A DNA stretch of 64,000 bases, taken from positions 11,342,501-11,406,500 of the forward strand of contig NC_088320.1 in NCBI RefSeq assembly GCF_910592395.1, written 5' to 3'. The translations under genes were made by a program, and so were the position numbers. This stretch comes from Lineus longissimus. Taxonomy: Eukaryota; Nemertea; Pilidiophora; Heteronemertea; Lineidae. Shown piece by piece: positions 11,641-23,705 of this stretch; positions within the stretch are counted from its first letter, which is position 1, and every line of letters begins with the position of its first letter. The notes below the pieces were generated by a model. The model was not told the DNA's origin and did not search any database. It saw only the letters and a list, made by a program, of their open reading frames with translations.

Positions 11641-13004
11641 ATAGGCAGTGAAAGTCAGGTTATTTCATGTTTAGAACCGGTTTGAGATTTTGTGCGGAAG
11701 TACCATTAACTGGGACAATTCCTCCAAATAACAACTACAGAACTGAACAGCCCATGACGGGCGGCAACTCAGGGGTCAATCAAGTGAGAAAATTTCAATA
11801 TAGGCTAGGCAACGTATTATGAAGCTTGATCATTAATCCAACAAGTCTGACGTAACGCGCGGAAGCACACTTCTCAGGTTGTTGTCGGCGACACTTCCCA
11901 GGTGTCTGGTCGTGACGCTTTTTATTAGACTATACCATTTAAATTTTGCAGAGTGACTTTATAGGTGACCTCAGTTACCTATTTTGATGCTTGGGGAATG
12001 GGTAGGCGATGCCGCGAAAGAGTGGAGACGAGGTCAATATTTCACAGTAATACAGGAAATCAACGTCTAAAATTTAAAAAAAACAACAACGGGGGAAAAA
12101 CATAAATTGTTGATAACCAAAAAAACAAACTAATGGAAATTAGTGGAGTAGAGTTTGTTAAAACTGTTTGACGTTTAATGAATACTCTGTGAGCGTGTGT
12201 GTGTGTGCGCCACCGAACTAAATTGTTCTTAGTAGTCAATATCATACTGGAAAATCAACACATCGAAGTTTAATTTTATCGCGATAATTCTTTTCCAAAT
12301 TGCCCAAGAAAAATGCGTTGGCAGCTTTAAAAGCTTTAGTAATTACTGGTGGCTAAAAAGGGCAAGACCACTCATTGTTAGTTCAGGAAGCAGATAATAG
12401 ACGGCGAATGCATCTGGCCAACTGTGAACTGTCTACAGTGTTAGAAAATGGAGACATTGAAGAGTTCACTGTTTTGTGCAGAGCATGCTCTGAAAGTATA
12501 GCCTGGTTCCTTGGCCAATTCAATGCGTAGAATACAACTGCGCAACTATACGTCATAACCCGGGCTTTTGAATCGTCAAAAAATCAGTCAAATGTGCCTG
12601 TAGCGCCAACTGGCGGTGAAAACTAAACTAATTCCATTACAAGTCAAAATGAAAAATTATTAAAAAATATTCGGCCAGATTTGAAAACAATATTTCCTCT
12701 GTGGACCGAGGTATAAAGGAAAGAAGTTAAAACTTACCGATGACCTCATTCGCCGAGTGTATGTCGGATCGCGCTGATTTTTGGTTTCTGAGTTCCCCTT
12801 GGGCTACTCCTAATTTAACAGTGTCAACAAAGCGCCTAGGTTTTACGGTTACAAAATGCCCAAAAGTGACACGGACGGAAGGAAGGAAGGACAGACACCA
12901 TTCCCTTAGTAATATTGCTAGCTTCGCTGACTTTGTCAGCTGAGCTAAAAATGAAGCCTGTATGTGCCATAGTATTAGAGACATTTAAAAAAAAACGTAA
13001 TTAT

Positions 13005-13730
13005 GGCGGCCATCTTGAAATCCAAGATAGCGAACATTTTACGGAATTTTCAGTGGGTCCACTGGATTCGTCACACCCAAAAACCTAGGGTATGCCACAA
13101 AAAGCAAGTCCGTATCACCCATAGTATTTGAGATATTCAAGAAAAACGCAAATCATGGCGGCCATCTTGGCGGAAATCCAATATGGTGGCCATTTTATGA
13201 AATTTTTCGTTGGTTCCATTCGATTCGTCATACCTGAAAACCTAGGGTAAGGCATGAAATTATACCTGCAATAGTGTCAGAGATATTCAGGGAGAAAGCC
13301 CAAAATATGGCGGCCATTTTGAAATTCAAGATGGCTGCCACTAGGGGGCGTTTCACGTTGGGGTCTTAATCGATTAGTGATCCTTAGGGGTCCAGTCACC
13401 TATATGCCAAATTTCATGTCTCCATCGATAACCAGTATGTATATATGGGGTGACAAATAATAATATTATAGGCCCTCACGGTGGCGGCCATCTTGGAATC
13501 CAGTATGGCGGCCATACTACGGCATTTCCACTGGTTCCGTTGAATTCGCCATACCTGAAAACGTAGGGTGAGCCGTCAAAATTATACCCGTACGTGCAAT
13601 AGATTCCGAGATATTGCAGGAAACTGGCCAAAAATGGCGGCCATATTGGATTTTAAGATGGCGACCGCCAGATGGCGTAAAAAATTAGGTGCTTAATCGA
13701 TAAATGACCCCTAGGGGCTGTTCTACCACC
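13005..13730. repeat. Compound tandem array with 'ggcggccatcttg' units
   Basis: Units begin 'ggcggccat' at about 13005, 13157, 13310, 13483 and 13635, so the spacing is about 152-173 bp. Units 1, 2 and 4 share blocks such as 'attcg(t/c)ca(t/c)acc' and 'cctagggt'. Units 3 and 5 share 'cttaatcgat' and 'aggggc'. The alternation suggests a two-unit higher-order repeat. No coding content was seen. Confidence 0.75.
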
Positions 13731-14360
13731 ACAGAATTAATGTTGTTCCCTTTCCCTTTCCAATGTCTCAACCTCAAGCCTACGAAAGCCCAGAAGGCTC
13801 ATTCCAAATTCCAAATTCCAAATGCGAAATTCCAAATCTGATCCGACCAATTTGATCAGGTTTTGCTTTTGACTAATCAGATAGAGTATAATAACAATAT
13901 TCCAGTTCCGGTTTGCTTCGGCAGATGTGAACAGTTTGGTGATCGGTTGCATATCAGCGTTGGTTAAAGCGGATGGGGCAAAATTCCTCTGTTGCAGTGA
14001 GCTACTCTGCTACTCGGTATCCTAGGACTGGCGTTGTCTATTGCTACAGCAGTTGCTAAAAATGACAGGTTAGTGTACTTACGCTGCTAAATGGGTGAAC
14101 GTCGTCAACGTGGAGGTTACTCTCACTGGTGGCTGTCCCAGATTCCTTGCGGCTGGTGTCTTATGAAAGTTGAGGATCGAATTTAACTCTATGCGCTTTT
14201 TGTGACTTGAAATCATGTATATAAATATGACCAGTGTCATTTTGGTTCGTAAAAACATCAACTGCCTATCCGTGGTCTGAATCTGAGTCAGCATTGACAA
14301 TCATTGAACATAATTTATTTATAGGCCTAAATTTTTTAATTCGTTTTTCTTGCGTTCTTT

Positions 14361-14440
14361 TTTCAGCAATATGGTCCTTCCGCCATACACCCCAGCCCTG
14401 CTGATGACAAATGTCAACAACCTGCACCATATTGCTGAAA
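14361..14440. repeat. Perfect 15 bp inverted repeat beside the right palindrome breakpoint
   Basis: 'tttcagcaatatggt' at 14361-14375 is exactly complementary to 14426-14440 across a 50-base loop. The hairpin ends only a few bases before the right arm begins at 14447. Confidence 0.85.
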
Positions 14441-14867
14441 TCTGAAGAATTGTCCCAGTTAATGGTACTTCCGCACAAAATCTCAAACCGGTTCTAAACA
14501 TGACATAACCTGACTTTCACTACCTATGAGTCATTGCCATACGAGACAAAAAGTTATCAGATTGTGACTTACGGCTGGGAATGATAGGACCCCGACCCCT
14601 GGTCACTGCCAAACTTTATATGTGAGACAAAAAGTTACCTGATTGTGACTTACGGCTGGGAATGATGGGACCCCGACCCATGATCACTGCCAAACTTCAT
14701 ACGTGAGACAAAAAGTTACCAGATTGTGACTCGTGGCTGTGAATGATAGAACCCCGACCCCTGATTACTGCCAAACTTTATATGTGAGACAAAAAGTACC
14801 TGATTGTGACTTGCGGCTGGGAATGATGGGACCCCGACCCATGACCACTGCCAAACTTTATATGTGA

Positions 14868-15143
14868 GACAAAGAGTTACCAGATTGTGACTCGTGGCCT
14901 GCTCCTGTTGAAACTCCTACTCGAGCTACGCCCTCAGGACAAAGCCCTACTGCGGCTACGCTCTCAGGACAAAGTGCGACTGGAGCTTTTAGACCGAATG
15001 ATGTTAATACTAGTACTGCCAGTAGATCTATTACTGATGTTGTTACTCCTGCTACTATTAAAAAGGATGATGATACCCACGAGTCAGTTAAATTCATTCT
15101 TTACATTAGCAAAAACAAAGTAGACTTATTCCCAGTTAGCTGA
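14868..15143 (+). CDS. Thr/Ser/Pro-rich open frame, right-arm copy (doubtful)
   Basis: A 91-codon frame between two stops, the mirror of 11043-11300. It shares the Thr/Ser/Pro-rich core and acidic patch but ends with a different tail (ILYISKNKVDLFPVS). No start codon fits and no family is recognised. A different frame in the same place gives a Leu-rich string that I regard as an artefact. Conservation of the frame across two arms that are ~98% alike says little about coding. Confidence 0.22.
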   Translation, partial: DKELPDCDSWPAPVETPTRATPSGQSPTAATLSGQSATGAFRPNDVNTSTASRSITDVVTPATIKKDDDTHESVKFILYISKNKVDLFPVS

Positions 15144-18100
15144 TGTAACCTGAGATTTTATAGTACAAATATTTGTGCATTTAATCGTGTTGTTTGATGT
15201 TTATTCACATTGTACGTCAACTAACGATACAGCGCAGTGCGTGCGTGTACCATCTAAACCATGGGAGAGATGCCGCATTGTCCATTGGCTAATCGTCCAG
15301 TTGCACGAATTCCCGCTATTTGTGGCAGTCCATAAGGAGACCAAAATATGATGACGCAATGGATTGCCCCGGTCAGGGAGTCTAGCTGCGTTGTGAAACC
15401 GCTGAATGATATGAACCCTACCCTGAAGCTGCTGATATTTTACAATATCTTTCACGCAATGCATGATTAATTAAAGGAAATATCAGAGTACAGATACGCG
15501 TCGTCTGTCTTTAAATTCATGATCCTATATACGGAGAGTAATGCGTCGCCGCCACACAGATGGTTCGCCAAATCCGTTTCATGTAATATTTGGAACAAGC
15601 TTATCAAATCACCTCTCACCTATGTCTGAGGCTGAAGAGATCTAGTGCCTCTAGCCTTTCACTGTATACGTAAGATCCCTCATTCCTGTTATTAATTTGG
15701 TGAATCTCCTCTGGACCTAAGAGATTAAAAACGCATAATCGTGTTTTCACGAAGGAAGAATTGTCCAACATGCCAATGTCCAAACCGCACAACCTGGGGG
15801 AAATTAATGATACAGTTTTCAAGGTAGAGGAAGTAAGCAAGACTTACGAACTTGAATAAACCAGACAAGAATCCCGGTTGACGAAATGAACCCTAGGATC
15901 CCTAAAATTCCAGAGGCGTGCACTATGCTATTCTAAATCATAGAGTCCATCACAAATGCATGTGAGGAATTCTAGTCCTAGTTCATCCAGAATACAAATC
16001 CTGGCTTCTCAAATCCGGGCCCTGTCATCTAGAGTGCATACCATCCTTACCACTTGAAAAATATCAAGTGAGTAGGAGTGACAGGTTAAAGTTGAAGTCG
16101 AGTGTCAATGGAATTTTGAAACTAGTGCAGTGACGAAGCGGAATTTCCAAGCATTCATGAGAGCTTTGTGCTCAATAACCCGACGCACATCCAGAATAAG
16201 CCCTAATAGACCTGGCTACAAATAGTAAACCTTGCCCGAACCAACAACCATTTCAGTCGTTGGACTCCAAGCGTAGTGCAGTAGCATTTTTTCAAAAGGT
16301 AAGTGAATTCTGCCAAATATTATCTCATTGACATCAGCAGAGGGTAACAACGTAGGAGGGTGGTTCTCCCTGACCAAGTTGTCGCCATAAAGCCATTTCT
16401 CTTAAAAAGTTAACAAACGTGTACGTCGTGGTGTGGTTGGCCGCCCACTTCAAAATCGGTTTACATTGCTGAATTGGTTTAAAAATCATCACATCCACAA
16501 TGCCGTGATTGTGGCGCAAACAGTCAAGAATGCGATTATGTTAGGCACAAAATCAGCATTTAACCGCCTCCATTTGAGTTCATACCCGTTACCTTTGGAG
16601 AGGTTACTGATTGCGACCTTGCTAATACTACCTACATATAGGCTCTATATACCGGGGCCCTATATATATCAAAATAATCTTAATCCTCAGTTATTGCCTC
16701 CTGACATCGGTGAATGATATTTGACGCTGTTTCAGATGAAATTCACAACGCATGCGATTTTAGGGTTGTTTTCGTGCAAGTCATTGGGGTGCAGCGTAAA
16801 AGCAAAAAAACCCACCGCCTCACGCCTTGTCCAATCAGTGTTAACCTACTGTTACTATGGACGCCACAGACATCTTCTTTTCCATATGTGTGCTCTTTCC
16901 ATTCCTCATTCGACATGTTGTTTTATACGTCGAAAAGAGGTGTCTTTGTTCTTCCTATTTTTTGGTCACTTTTTTGCCACGCTCTACGATGCGTGAAAAG
17001 TCAATCACAAAGGCAAGGAGAGAAGGTATGTCTGTTTTGGAGAATGGTTGAGGTATGATCGCTGGTTTAACCAAACCTTCGAGAATAGCTCGAAACACCA
17101 TCCATCCTTTGGGAGGACTATAGAGTTTCATGTTCGCGCACTCGAAGTTCTTCAGCTTTGCGGAATTCTTCATGTGACTCTATATTCGTTGATCGCTCGT
17201 AAACACACCACATACTGCTTAAGATCTCCTGTTTGCTACGGCGATTGAAGCAAACTGGTCTAGTATACATGTATTAATTTTTACGTATTGAGATTTTGGA
17301 TTTGTTTTAGGGCAGTGCAGTATGGCGTGAAATGAAAAAGCGTTCCATTCTTTGTCGTAATCCGCGCAAGAGCTTTTGTTCGTTCGTTTTTTTTGCAGGG
17401 GGCGTAGAATGACCAAGCCCAGAGGCATTTGCATTCATTGAGATTTCCACCACATGTTATTACGATTGCAATAACGCACGCAATTCATGCGACTTTGCTA
17501 TTTTACACCCCACCGCTCGCCAATACACCCAGACAAACGAGTTTGTTCTGCGATTCAAGCAAACTCGCGTTCGGCGGGGACCGACCTTAACCTACACCCT
17601 GATATGGTAGTTTACCACTGAATACGATTGCGAGAACGCACGTTCACGCCTTTGCTCTATCATGCTTCTATGCACCCAAACCGAGACCAGCAAAAGCTTT
17701 TGCTTTGCGACATCGCAAGTGGCAATGCACCATATACAATTCAGAAATAGTTATTTCATTGGTATATTTTGTAACACCTACCTTATCTCTGGACATCGAC
17801 AGGTATATGACGATAAAGGCTCCAGCCCAACTGACAACAGTGTCAACACTCGTACAGTTTTATGTGTGCTGTCATTGAGGGTGTGTTTTTCAGTCGAGGG
17901 GCGGGGGAGTTATTGAGCTCTTATAATTACGTGCCTATGGTGTATACTGGTACATTGTGTCGACAGTTAAAGCAGGGAGATACCTTGTTATAGACATCAA
18001 CGAAAAACCAGACTCATTCGTATCCTCCTACCCTCGCACACATTCGGTTGTTAGTGTCGAGTGTTGGCCTGCAAGAAGCTCAAAAATCTCAGTTTCCTCT

Positions 18101-18155
18101 TTTTGCTACATTCCAGGAAGTTACGTCTCTCTAGCAAAGATTTCTGACTGAAAAG

Positions 18156-21100
18156 ATGAAGACCATTTGTGTCCTGTTCGTTCTGGTGGTGATCTTCTCC
18201 TTGGTCCTTGGTAGGTATACATAGAACGCCCCGCAATGAGCGATTTAATCGTTGTACCTATGATTATAATCGCTGCTATATGTGCGACAAAAAGATCTCA
18301 CGCCTGCGGGTAAAACGGCTACTGAATCGCTGGGTTTGAGATAATTTTCTTCATCATGATATCAATTTCATGAAAGAGTACATATTTTAATCTTTGTGAT
18401 CTTAGAGCCCAACATCATAACTGCCTTATCCTGCGGAGATCAGGGGTTTTTCTAATAATGCCCCCTAGCCTGATCGGGGCGAATTCTTCCTCCAATATCG
18501 GCTCAGGCTCGTCGAAAGGTGGACCGAAATTGCGCGCTGACTTTATTTACCGGGAGGCGAGAGACAGTGCTTTTGGGCGGGGTATAGGTTTGATTAATTA
18601 CTTGGCATGCGATTGTGACAAGGCATGCGACAGTGCATTTGTTATTTCACAGGGCTTTTTCAGCTGACACTGTATTCAAACAATGCAAAAACCGCATGCG
18701 TGTTGAAATTCATGGGACCAAGTCTAAATACATTTGGTGACGCGATTCAGCTCCCATGTATTTCACAACTCATTCGATTTTTCGCATTGCCTCGGTGCAG
18801 TGCGGCGCAAAATGACAAAGCAGTGTATGCCCGGTCGCAATCGCAATTACCTTACCCCAAATTTACATCCCTTACCGAACACCTGAATTATCATATCCCG
18901 TCTATCTAGCACATGCAGGAGATAATGTCGAGGAAGGATTGAATGAAGAAATGGATCTGGAAAAAGGGTAGGTTACACAGCCTTTGGGTTCCTCTCTCTC
19001 GCTTGTTCTATTGGTGGCGTCAGAGTGAAAATGGCTTTTGGTCATACACAAAGAGATTTCAAACAGCATCCTCCGTAATCTGTCCACGAAGGTTCCTCCT
19101 ACCTTGAACCAGAATTAGCTATTTGCCCCCCCCCCCCTGCTACCAATCAAACTACGGTAGTCATGACTGTTACAGCTTGATCAATGCATCCTTGATATAT
19201 ATATATATATATACGCAAGTGCGTATTATATGCGTATATATGCGTATATATGGACCTCGCCTCCTCTTATCCACGCTAATAAGGAATTTTCGCTATCCGG
19301 TACCGCCGAAAAAATCACCGAAAAAGAACCCATTCCTGCCTATGACGTCATCAGTTTTCGTGAAATATTCCCCGATCTCGAGTCGGTCTCCGTGAAAAAA
19401 GCGCTGTATCTCGGCCGCTATTTCGGGATCGGGAACTATTACTACGAACACCAACTCTCGTTATTCTCTCGGAAAACTCTCGAAATCTGCATCGGTCACG
19501 AAATCTCTCGTAAAACACTCGTAAAGTGCAGGGACGCTTAATAGGATTACACGCCCAGTGGCGATCCCTCTCGTAGAGTCTCGAGTTCTTGAATTCCGTG
19601 ACCTTTCGTAAGTTTTTCGATACCTTTCGACAGTATAATTTATTAAACGGTTATTGTCATGTTGGTTTGCAGGGGGCGCGATAAGTCCGACCATTATGAT
19701 CAGCGGGCTCAATATTTATGATAGTTGTCAGATCCACAATGAAACATAGGTGGCGGATAAGTTTTGCCGTTGCCTATATTTTGTAAAAAAAAATATCTAC
19801 GTGCACCACAAGCAACTGAGACAGCGTTAGTTAAAGTGCAGAGTGACATTCTGATGAGGATGAATAAGCAAGAAGTGTGTTTGCTTGTGATGCTTGACCT
19901 TAGTGTGGCTTTTGATACTGTTGATACCACTGTTCTCCTTGAAACCATGAACATGGATTTCGGAATATCTGGATCTTGCCTCAAATGGCTGGAGTCGTAT
20001 CTCAACAGTCGGAATCAGCGGATTGTTATTAATGACTCAGTCTCAACTAAATTTGTCCTCAAATGTGGTGTTCCTCAGGGCAGCTGCCTAGGGCCAATTT
20101 CATTCTTGTTCTACGTTTCGCGCCTCTATCACGTGATATCCCGACATCTACCTGACGCTCATGGATATTCTGATGATAATCAGTTATATCTGTCTTTTCG
20201 CCCACTTCCGACTTCTGTTGAATGCGATGCGGTGAAGGAGGCTGAGAACTGTGTTCGTGATGTAAGGGCTTGGCTTATCACCAACCAGCTGTTGATTAAC
20301 GATGTGAAAACTGAATTTATCATCATTGGTTCCCGCCAACAATTGCTCAAAGTAAACATTGACTCAATTAAAGTTGGTGTGACTGATGTGAGCCCTGTCA
20401 AATGTGTGAGAAATCTCGGCGTATGGTTTGATTCTAATATGAATATGGAAACCCACGTACGCAAAGTGTGCTCAAAGGCCTTTCGCGGATTTTATAACAT
20501 CAGACAAATTCGGAAATTTCTTACTGAGGACACCACCAATATTCTTGTTCATGCTTTCGCAACTGCCCATCTCGACTACTGTAATGCTGTTCTATATGGC
20601 ATTACTGACAAGCAGTGTAGTCGGATGCAGAAGGTTTTGAATGCTGCTGCATGGGTTGTATGTCTTGTGCCTCACTTTGACCATATCACTCCGGTACTTG
20701 TACATCTACACTGGCTACCTGTTAAGTACAGGATAATTTTCAAGGTCTAACTTCTAATGTTTAAGGCCCTCCAGGGTAATGCTCCTCAGTACCTGGTTGA
20801 TAAAGTCAAGGTCAGGCAACCATTGTCTCATCATTGATTGCGTGGTGACTCTGAGCTATTGCTTGTGGTGCCGGTTACGCGTTGCGTAACTTTTGGGGAC
20901 CGGGCTTTTTGTCTCAAGGTCAGGCAACCATTGTCTCATCATAGATTGCGTGCTGACTCTGAGCTTTTGCTTGTGGTGCCGGTTACGCGTTGCGTAACTT
21001 TTGGGGACCGGGCTTTTTGCTCGGCTGCCCCCAAGCTTTGGAACAATCTCCCCAGGAGTATTAGGTTGGCAGGAAACATCGGCCAGTTCAAATCACTCCT

Positions 21101-22419
21101 TAAGCGTCATTTTTAGGGGGGGGGGTGCGCTCGAGAATATGCCTTGCATAGCCGAGCGCTATATATATCCTCTAATAGTATAATATTATAAGCAATTCAT
21201 TTATTGAGTGTCCTTCCTGGGCGGGCTCTTCTCATATGTTGTTCATAATTATGTTGATGACAATCGATGCGGTTACTTAACGTGTTGGCCTTTGATGATT
21301 CCAAATAAACATTAAGAAATAAACATTAACCTGATAAAGAGTGTTATTGAAAAACAAAAATCGATATTTGGTCGCAATGCATGGCATGAGTGGGTCCATA
21401 TCACACCGTTGACGGTCGCTATTCAGTGTGATTCGAGTTTAGCAAAGTTCATATGTAGGACAGGCGATGGGAGACCGATTCCTCGCGTCAGTATATTGTA
21501 CACTTTTTTCCGCGCTTCACGTTGGCAAGGCGGTGATAGACTGGCGCGTCGACATAGCGTTTTGTATTAGTAGCGCTGTGCTGCAGAAATTACCAGTAAA
21601 AACGTCAGTCTGTCACTACTGCAGCCTCTGAACAGACAACATCTTAAAACCACCGAATGCCACGACCTTTTTATACACATGTGAAATAAAACCGCAGTAT
21701 CAACAAATGGTTCATGATATTTGTTGCTCGGGTGGTGCATTAGGCAACAAAACGGCAAAATAGCTGTCAATCACATTATCATTTAGCTATTACTGTCAAA
21801 GACCCTAATTCGTCGGTGATTATCTCGCAAATACCACATCGGATTATCACACCAAACTACTCATTTCTTTTTTGGATCATTTAACATAATAAGACTTATA
21901 CGAACAACACTGTATGACCACAACTCCCTGATGTCAGGTAATGCGTGTAATGCCTTTAATGTGTGTCTATAGAAATGTTCCTTTGGAGCTAAAAATACAA
22001 TCGCCCCTACAGGTTTTCTTTTTTATCTAACCAACAATAAACTTGAAAGGGCTACATACAACCTACTTTTCCACTTTTTCTTTTAGCAAACTATGAACTT
22101 TCGAGGATCTAAGTTTCATTTCATGCAATTATCAACCTAACGCTTTGCAATCATATTACATCGAAACGTAATCTTTAATTTTATATTTAGAATGTGTATG
22201 TGGTTCGTTTAGATTGGCTTGTTTCATTTGGCTCGTTTTAACATTTACATACTACCGCTTGGGGAAGCCTGTGACTAAAACGTTGATTTTACCTTTTTCA
22301 GCAAAGAGTTCCTGAAAGTCCGCAAGCGTTATGCCTGCAGTAAACATAGCGACTGCGATAAGTCAAATGGTGGACCCGGAGGAGATTGTGTTTTTTGGAC
22401 CTGTGCACCGGGAAAGTAG
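18156..22419 (+). CDS. Secreted, four-cysteine, putatively amidated small peptide precursor; two coding exons 18156-18214 and 22302-22419
   Basis: Exon 1 encodes MKTICVLFVLVVIFSLVLG, a clean signal peptide, and stops in phase 2 at a GT donor (18215). Using the donor four bases upstream instead would give a stop after four codons in exon 2. Exon 2 follows an acceptor (acctttttcag, ends 22301). The joined protein is 58 residues: leader, a short pro-region ending in Arg-Lys-Arg, then a 29-residue region with Cys spacing C-x5-C-x10-C-x4-C, ending in Pro-Gly-Lys and TAG. Tribasic cleavage plus a terminal Gly-Lys is the usual layout of an amidated bioactive peptide, so hormone, antimicrobial or other secreted roles are all possible. 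A poly(A) signal follows at 22511. The ATG exon probably begins at 18117 after a 'ttccag' acceptor, implying an upstream untranslated exon. I recognise no named family. Confidence 0.6.
19816..21189 (+). mobile_element. 5'-truncated CR1/L2-like LINE, right-arm copy
   Basis: Mirror of 4976-6350, flanked by AAGCAA at 19810-19815 and 21190-21195, the complement of the left-arm flanks. It lies in sense orientation inside the 4.1 kb intron of the peptide gene. The reverse-transcriptase frame (19816-20750) keeps the same blocks as its mirror and differs from it at seven residues. The C-terminal KLWNNLPRSIR segment is readable within 20838-21116, after the same 108 bp tandem duplication. Confidence 0.87.
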
Positions 22420-22510
22420 TTGTGTTCTCCAATCCATCTGCGTACAGGGTTCCATATATTATCAAACTATTGATATCATTTGTCTGTACGAATGAAGACA
22501 TCTTTGGAGC

Positions 22511-22516
22511 AATAAA
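22511..22516 (+). terminator. Poly(A) signal AATAAA of the peptide gene
   Basis: A canonical AATAAA lies 92 bases after the stop codon and is followed by a GT-rich stretch (tgttctgtgtgtt) of the kind found downstream of cleavage sites. It supports 22302 to about 22530 as the terminal exon. Confidence 0.65.
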
Positions 22517-22530
22517 GTGTTCTGTGTGTT

Positions 22531-23580
22531 AGTCCATGGTCATGTCCTCTTCTTCTTTTTATCATGGTTAACAATATACAGCCTCGTCCCAGGTCATTAT
22601 ATGCGCCTGCGCCAATTCCTCATAGAAGGTTGGATTGTTGCCTCGTCATGAGATCTCGCAAGGAGGCTCGTGTTTTACCAGGCTGCGAAAACGTTCTTCA
22701 GTCCAATAGAACCGAAGTTCGACTGTTCAGTCCACATTTTATGATCTCGTCCTAATTTTGTTCTCTTGACGTGGAGTGGCAAGGGATACTGGAGACGCAG
22801 TAACTGGTTTTATTCAAAAGAAGATTCTCAGGTCATTATTTCTTGTTTCCTACTTCTCGAGACCAAACTCGGTATAATTTCTGTGTTTCTGTGAGTGAAA
22901 ATTTCCCCTATGATATATCAGACATCGAATGGTTGTCGTGAATAGGGGAACAAAAAGGTTAACACTGAAATACGGGAAACACAGAGATGTTTCATGCCTG
23001 AGCTCCACTTGGCTTAGGCCTGACTAGAACAGTCGGCATATCCCAATACAGAAGAATTGCATTCGTTCCCGAACGAGAGTTGTCTTAAATTATTGTCATT
23101 TTCGCCTGTATAAGTATGTAAGCTGAGGCGGTTCGTCCATATGCCACGAGAGCCAAGGGAACACTAGCATATGCCATCTTGCAGGGCTCAGTAGAGATAG
23201 CCGCCATCGCGGCCTTCCAAAGAGCGGGTGGATAACGTGACGCACTGGAATGAAAGACCCCTCGCCGAGGACAGAACCGCGTGGTGTCGCATCTTTAACA
23301 GCTTATTGTCGCCCCAATGGCCGCATGGCTGCGGGACATGATGATGATGATGAAGAAGAAGTATTGTATTCAGTTTATTTACTATTGAGTATTTTGAACT
23401 ATTTCCTACTCGGGCTCGGCTACAAAACACGAAAGTTCCTCAAAAAATGAGCCAGGGCTGACATGCTCACGAAAGGAGTCATGTCTAGTAGCCTGACTCT
23501 GGTTTTTAAATTGTACTAGCTCAGTCGACCTGTCAATGGAAGGAACCGTCATAAATCTTCTGCCGCCCTGCTACCTGATA
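22531..23580. other. No gene recognised
   Basis: No convincing coding region. A 66-codon plus frame at 23250-23450 has an Asp/Glu run followed by a hydrophobic segment, but it has no splice or family support and I leave it uncalled. Confidence 0.5.
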
Positions 23581-23584
23581 TTCG

Positions 23585-23705
23585 TGTTATAAAACCAGTT
23601 CTCCCGAAAGCATGCAGATACCCAGGGAACTTTCAGCCGACAAGATCACAACGAAGACTACCAATTTCCAATCTTATTTCAATTTACCGATCTTGTCATT
23701 TCAAG
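23585..23705 (+). promoter_or_regulatory. Possible TATA promoter with a short non-coding first exon
   Basis: TTATAAAA near 23586-23594 is followed about 30 bases on by plausible start-site sequence. About 80-90 bases later comes a strong donor (TTTCAAG|gtaagt, 23706). The exon has no ATG-led frame worth calling. No matching downstream exon was found before the repeat at 23870, so this is only a suggestion. Confidence 0.3.

Larger units (their letters stand above)
3941..11721. repeat. Left arm of a giant inverted repeat (7.78 kb)
   Basis: This block reads as the reverse complement of 14447-22224 along its whole length, with only scattered substitutions and small indels. As one gauge, the 328-codon LINE frame differs at seven residues between arms. 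The outer edge coincides with the BEL 3' LTR, so the true arm probably continues beyond the element, off-window. The inner edge is near 11721, where 'gacaattc' is the last shared sequence. Contents from outside in: repeat sequence also found at 44.9-46.4 kb, a CR1-like LINE, low-complexity runs (TA repeat near 6925, a long G run near 7000), the first coding exon of a small peptide gene on the minus strand, repeat sequence also found at 23.9-25.4 kb, and an ~81 bp tandem array. Confidence 0.95.
11722..14446. other. Unique spacer at the centre of the giant palindrome
   Basis: This 2.7 kb stretch separates the arms and has no counterpart in them. No convincing gene is present. It holds a (TG)n run near 12195, a tandem array at 13005-13730, and a short inverted repeat at 14361-14440 next to the right breakpoint. 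The segment around 13780-13830 reappears, reverse-complemented, in the middle of the shrunken copy at 25.5 kb. Confidence 0.85.
14447..22224. repeat. Right arm of the giant inverted repeat (7.78 kb)
   Basis: Reverse complement of 3941-11721, with the same features in mirror order: tandem array, Thr/Ser-rich frame, signal-peptide exon, low-complexity runs and the LINE. Homology that can be tested here ends at 22224, because on the other side the BEL LTR interrupts the left arm. The true arm may extend further right, through the second exon of the peptide gene. Confidence 0.95.

Noticed and set aside
3941-22224. Palindrome as a simple fold-back read artefact
   Set aside because: The arms differ by substitutions and multi-base indels, a 2.7 kb unique spacer separates them, and a diverged arm-spacer-arm copy lies nearby. 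A haplotype mis-join remains possible and is listed as a refutation test.
22298-22501. Minus-strand frame opposite the peptide gene's second exon
   Set aside because: Antisense shadow of the Cys-rich exon, with no splice sites or poly(A) signal on that strand.
23250-23450. 66-codon frame with an Asp/Glu run and hydrophobic tail
   Set aside because: No neighbouring exon, family motif or regulatory support. The acidic run comes from a GATGATGAT microsatellite.
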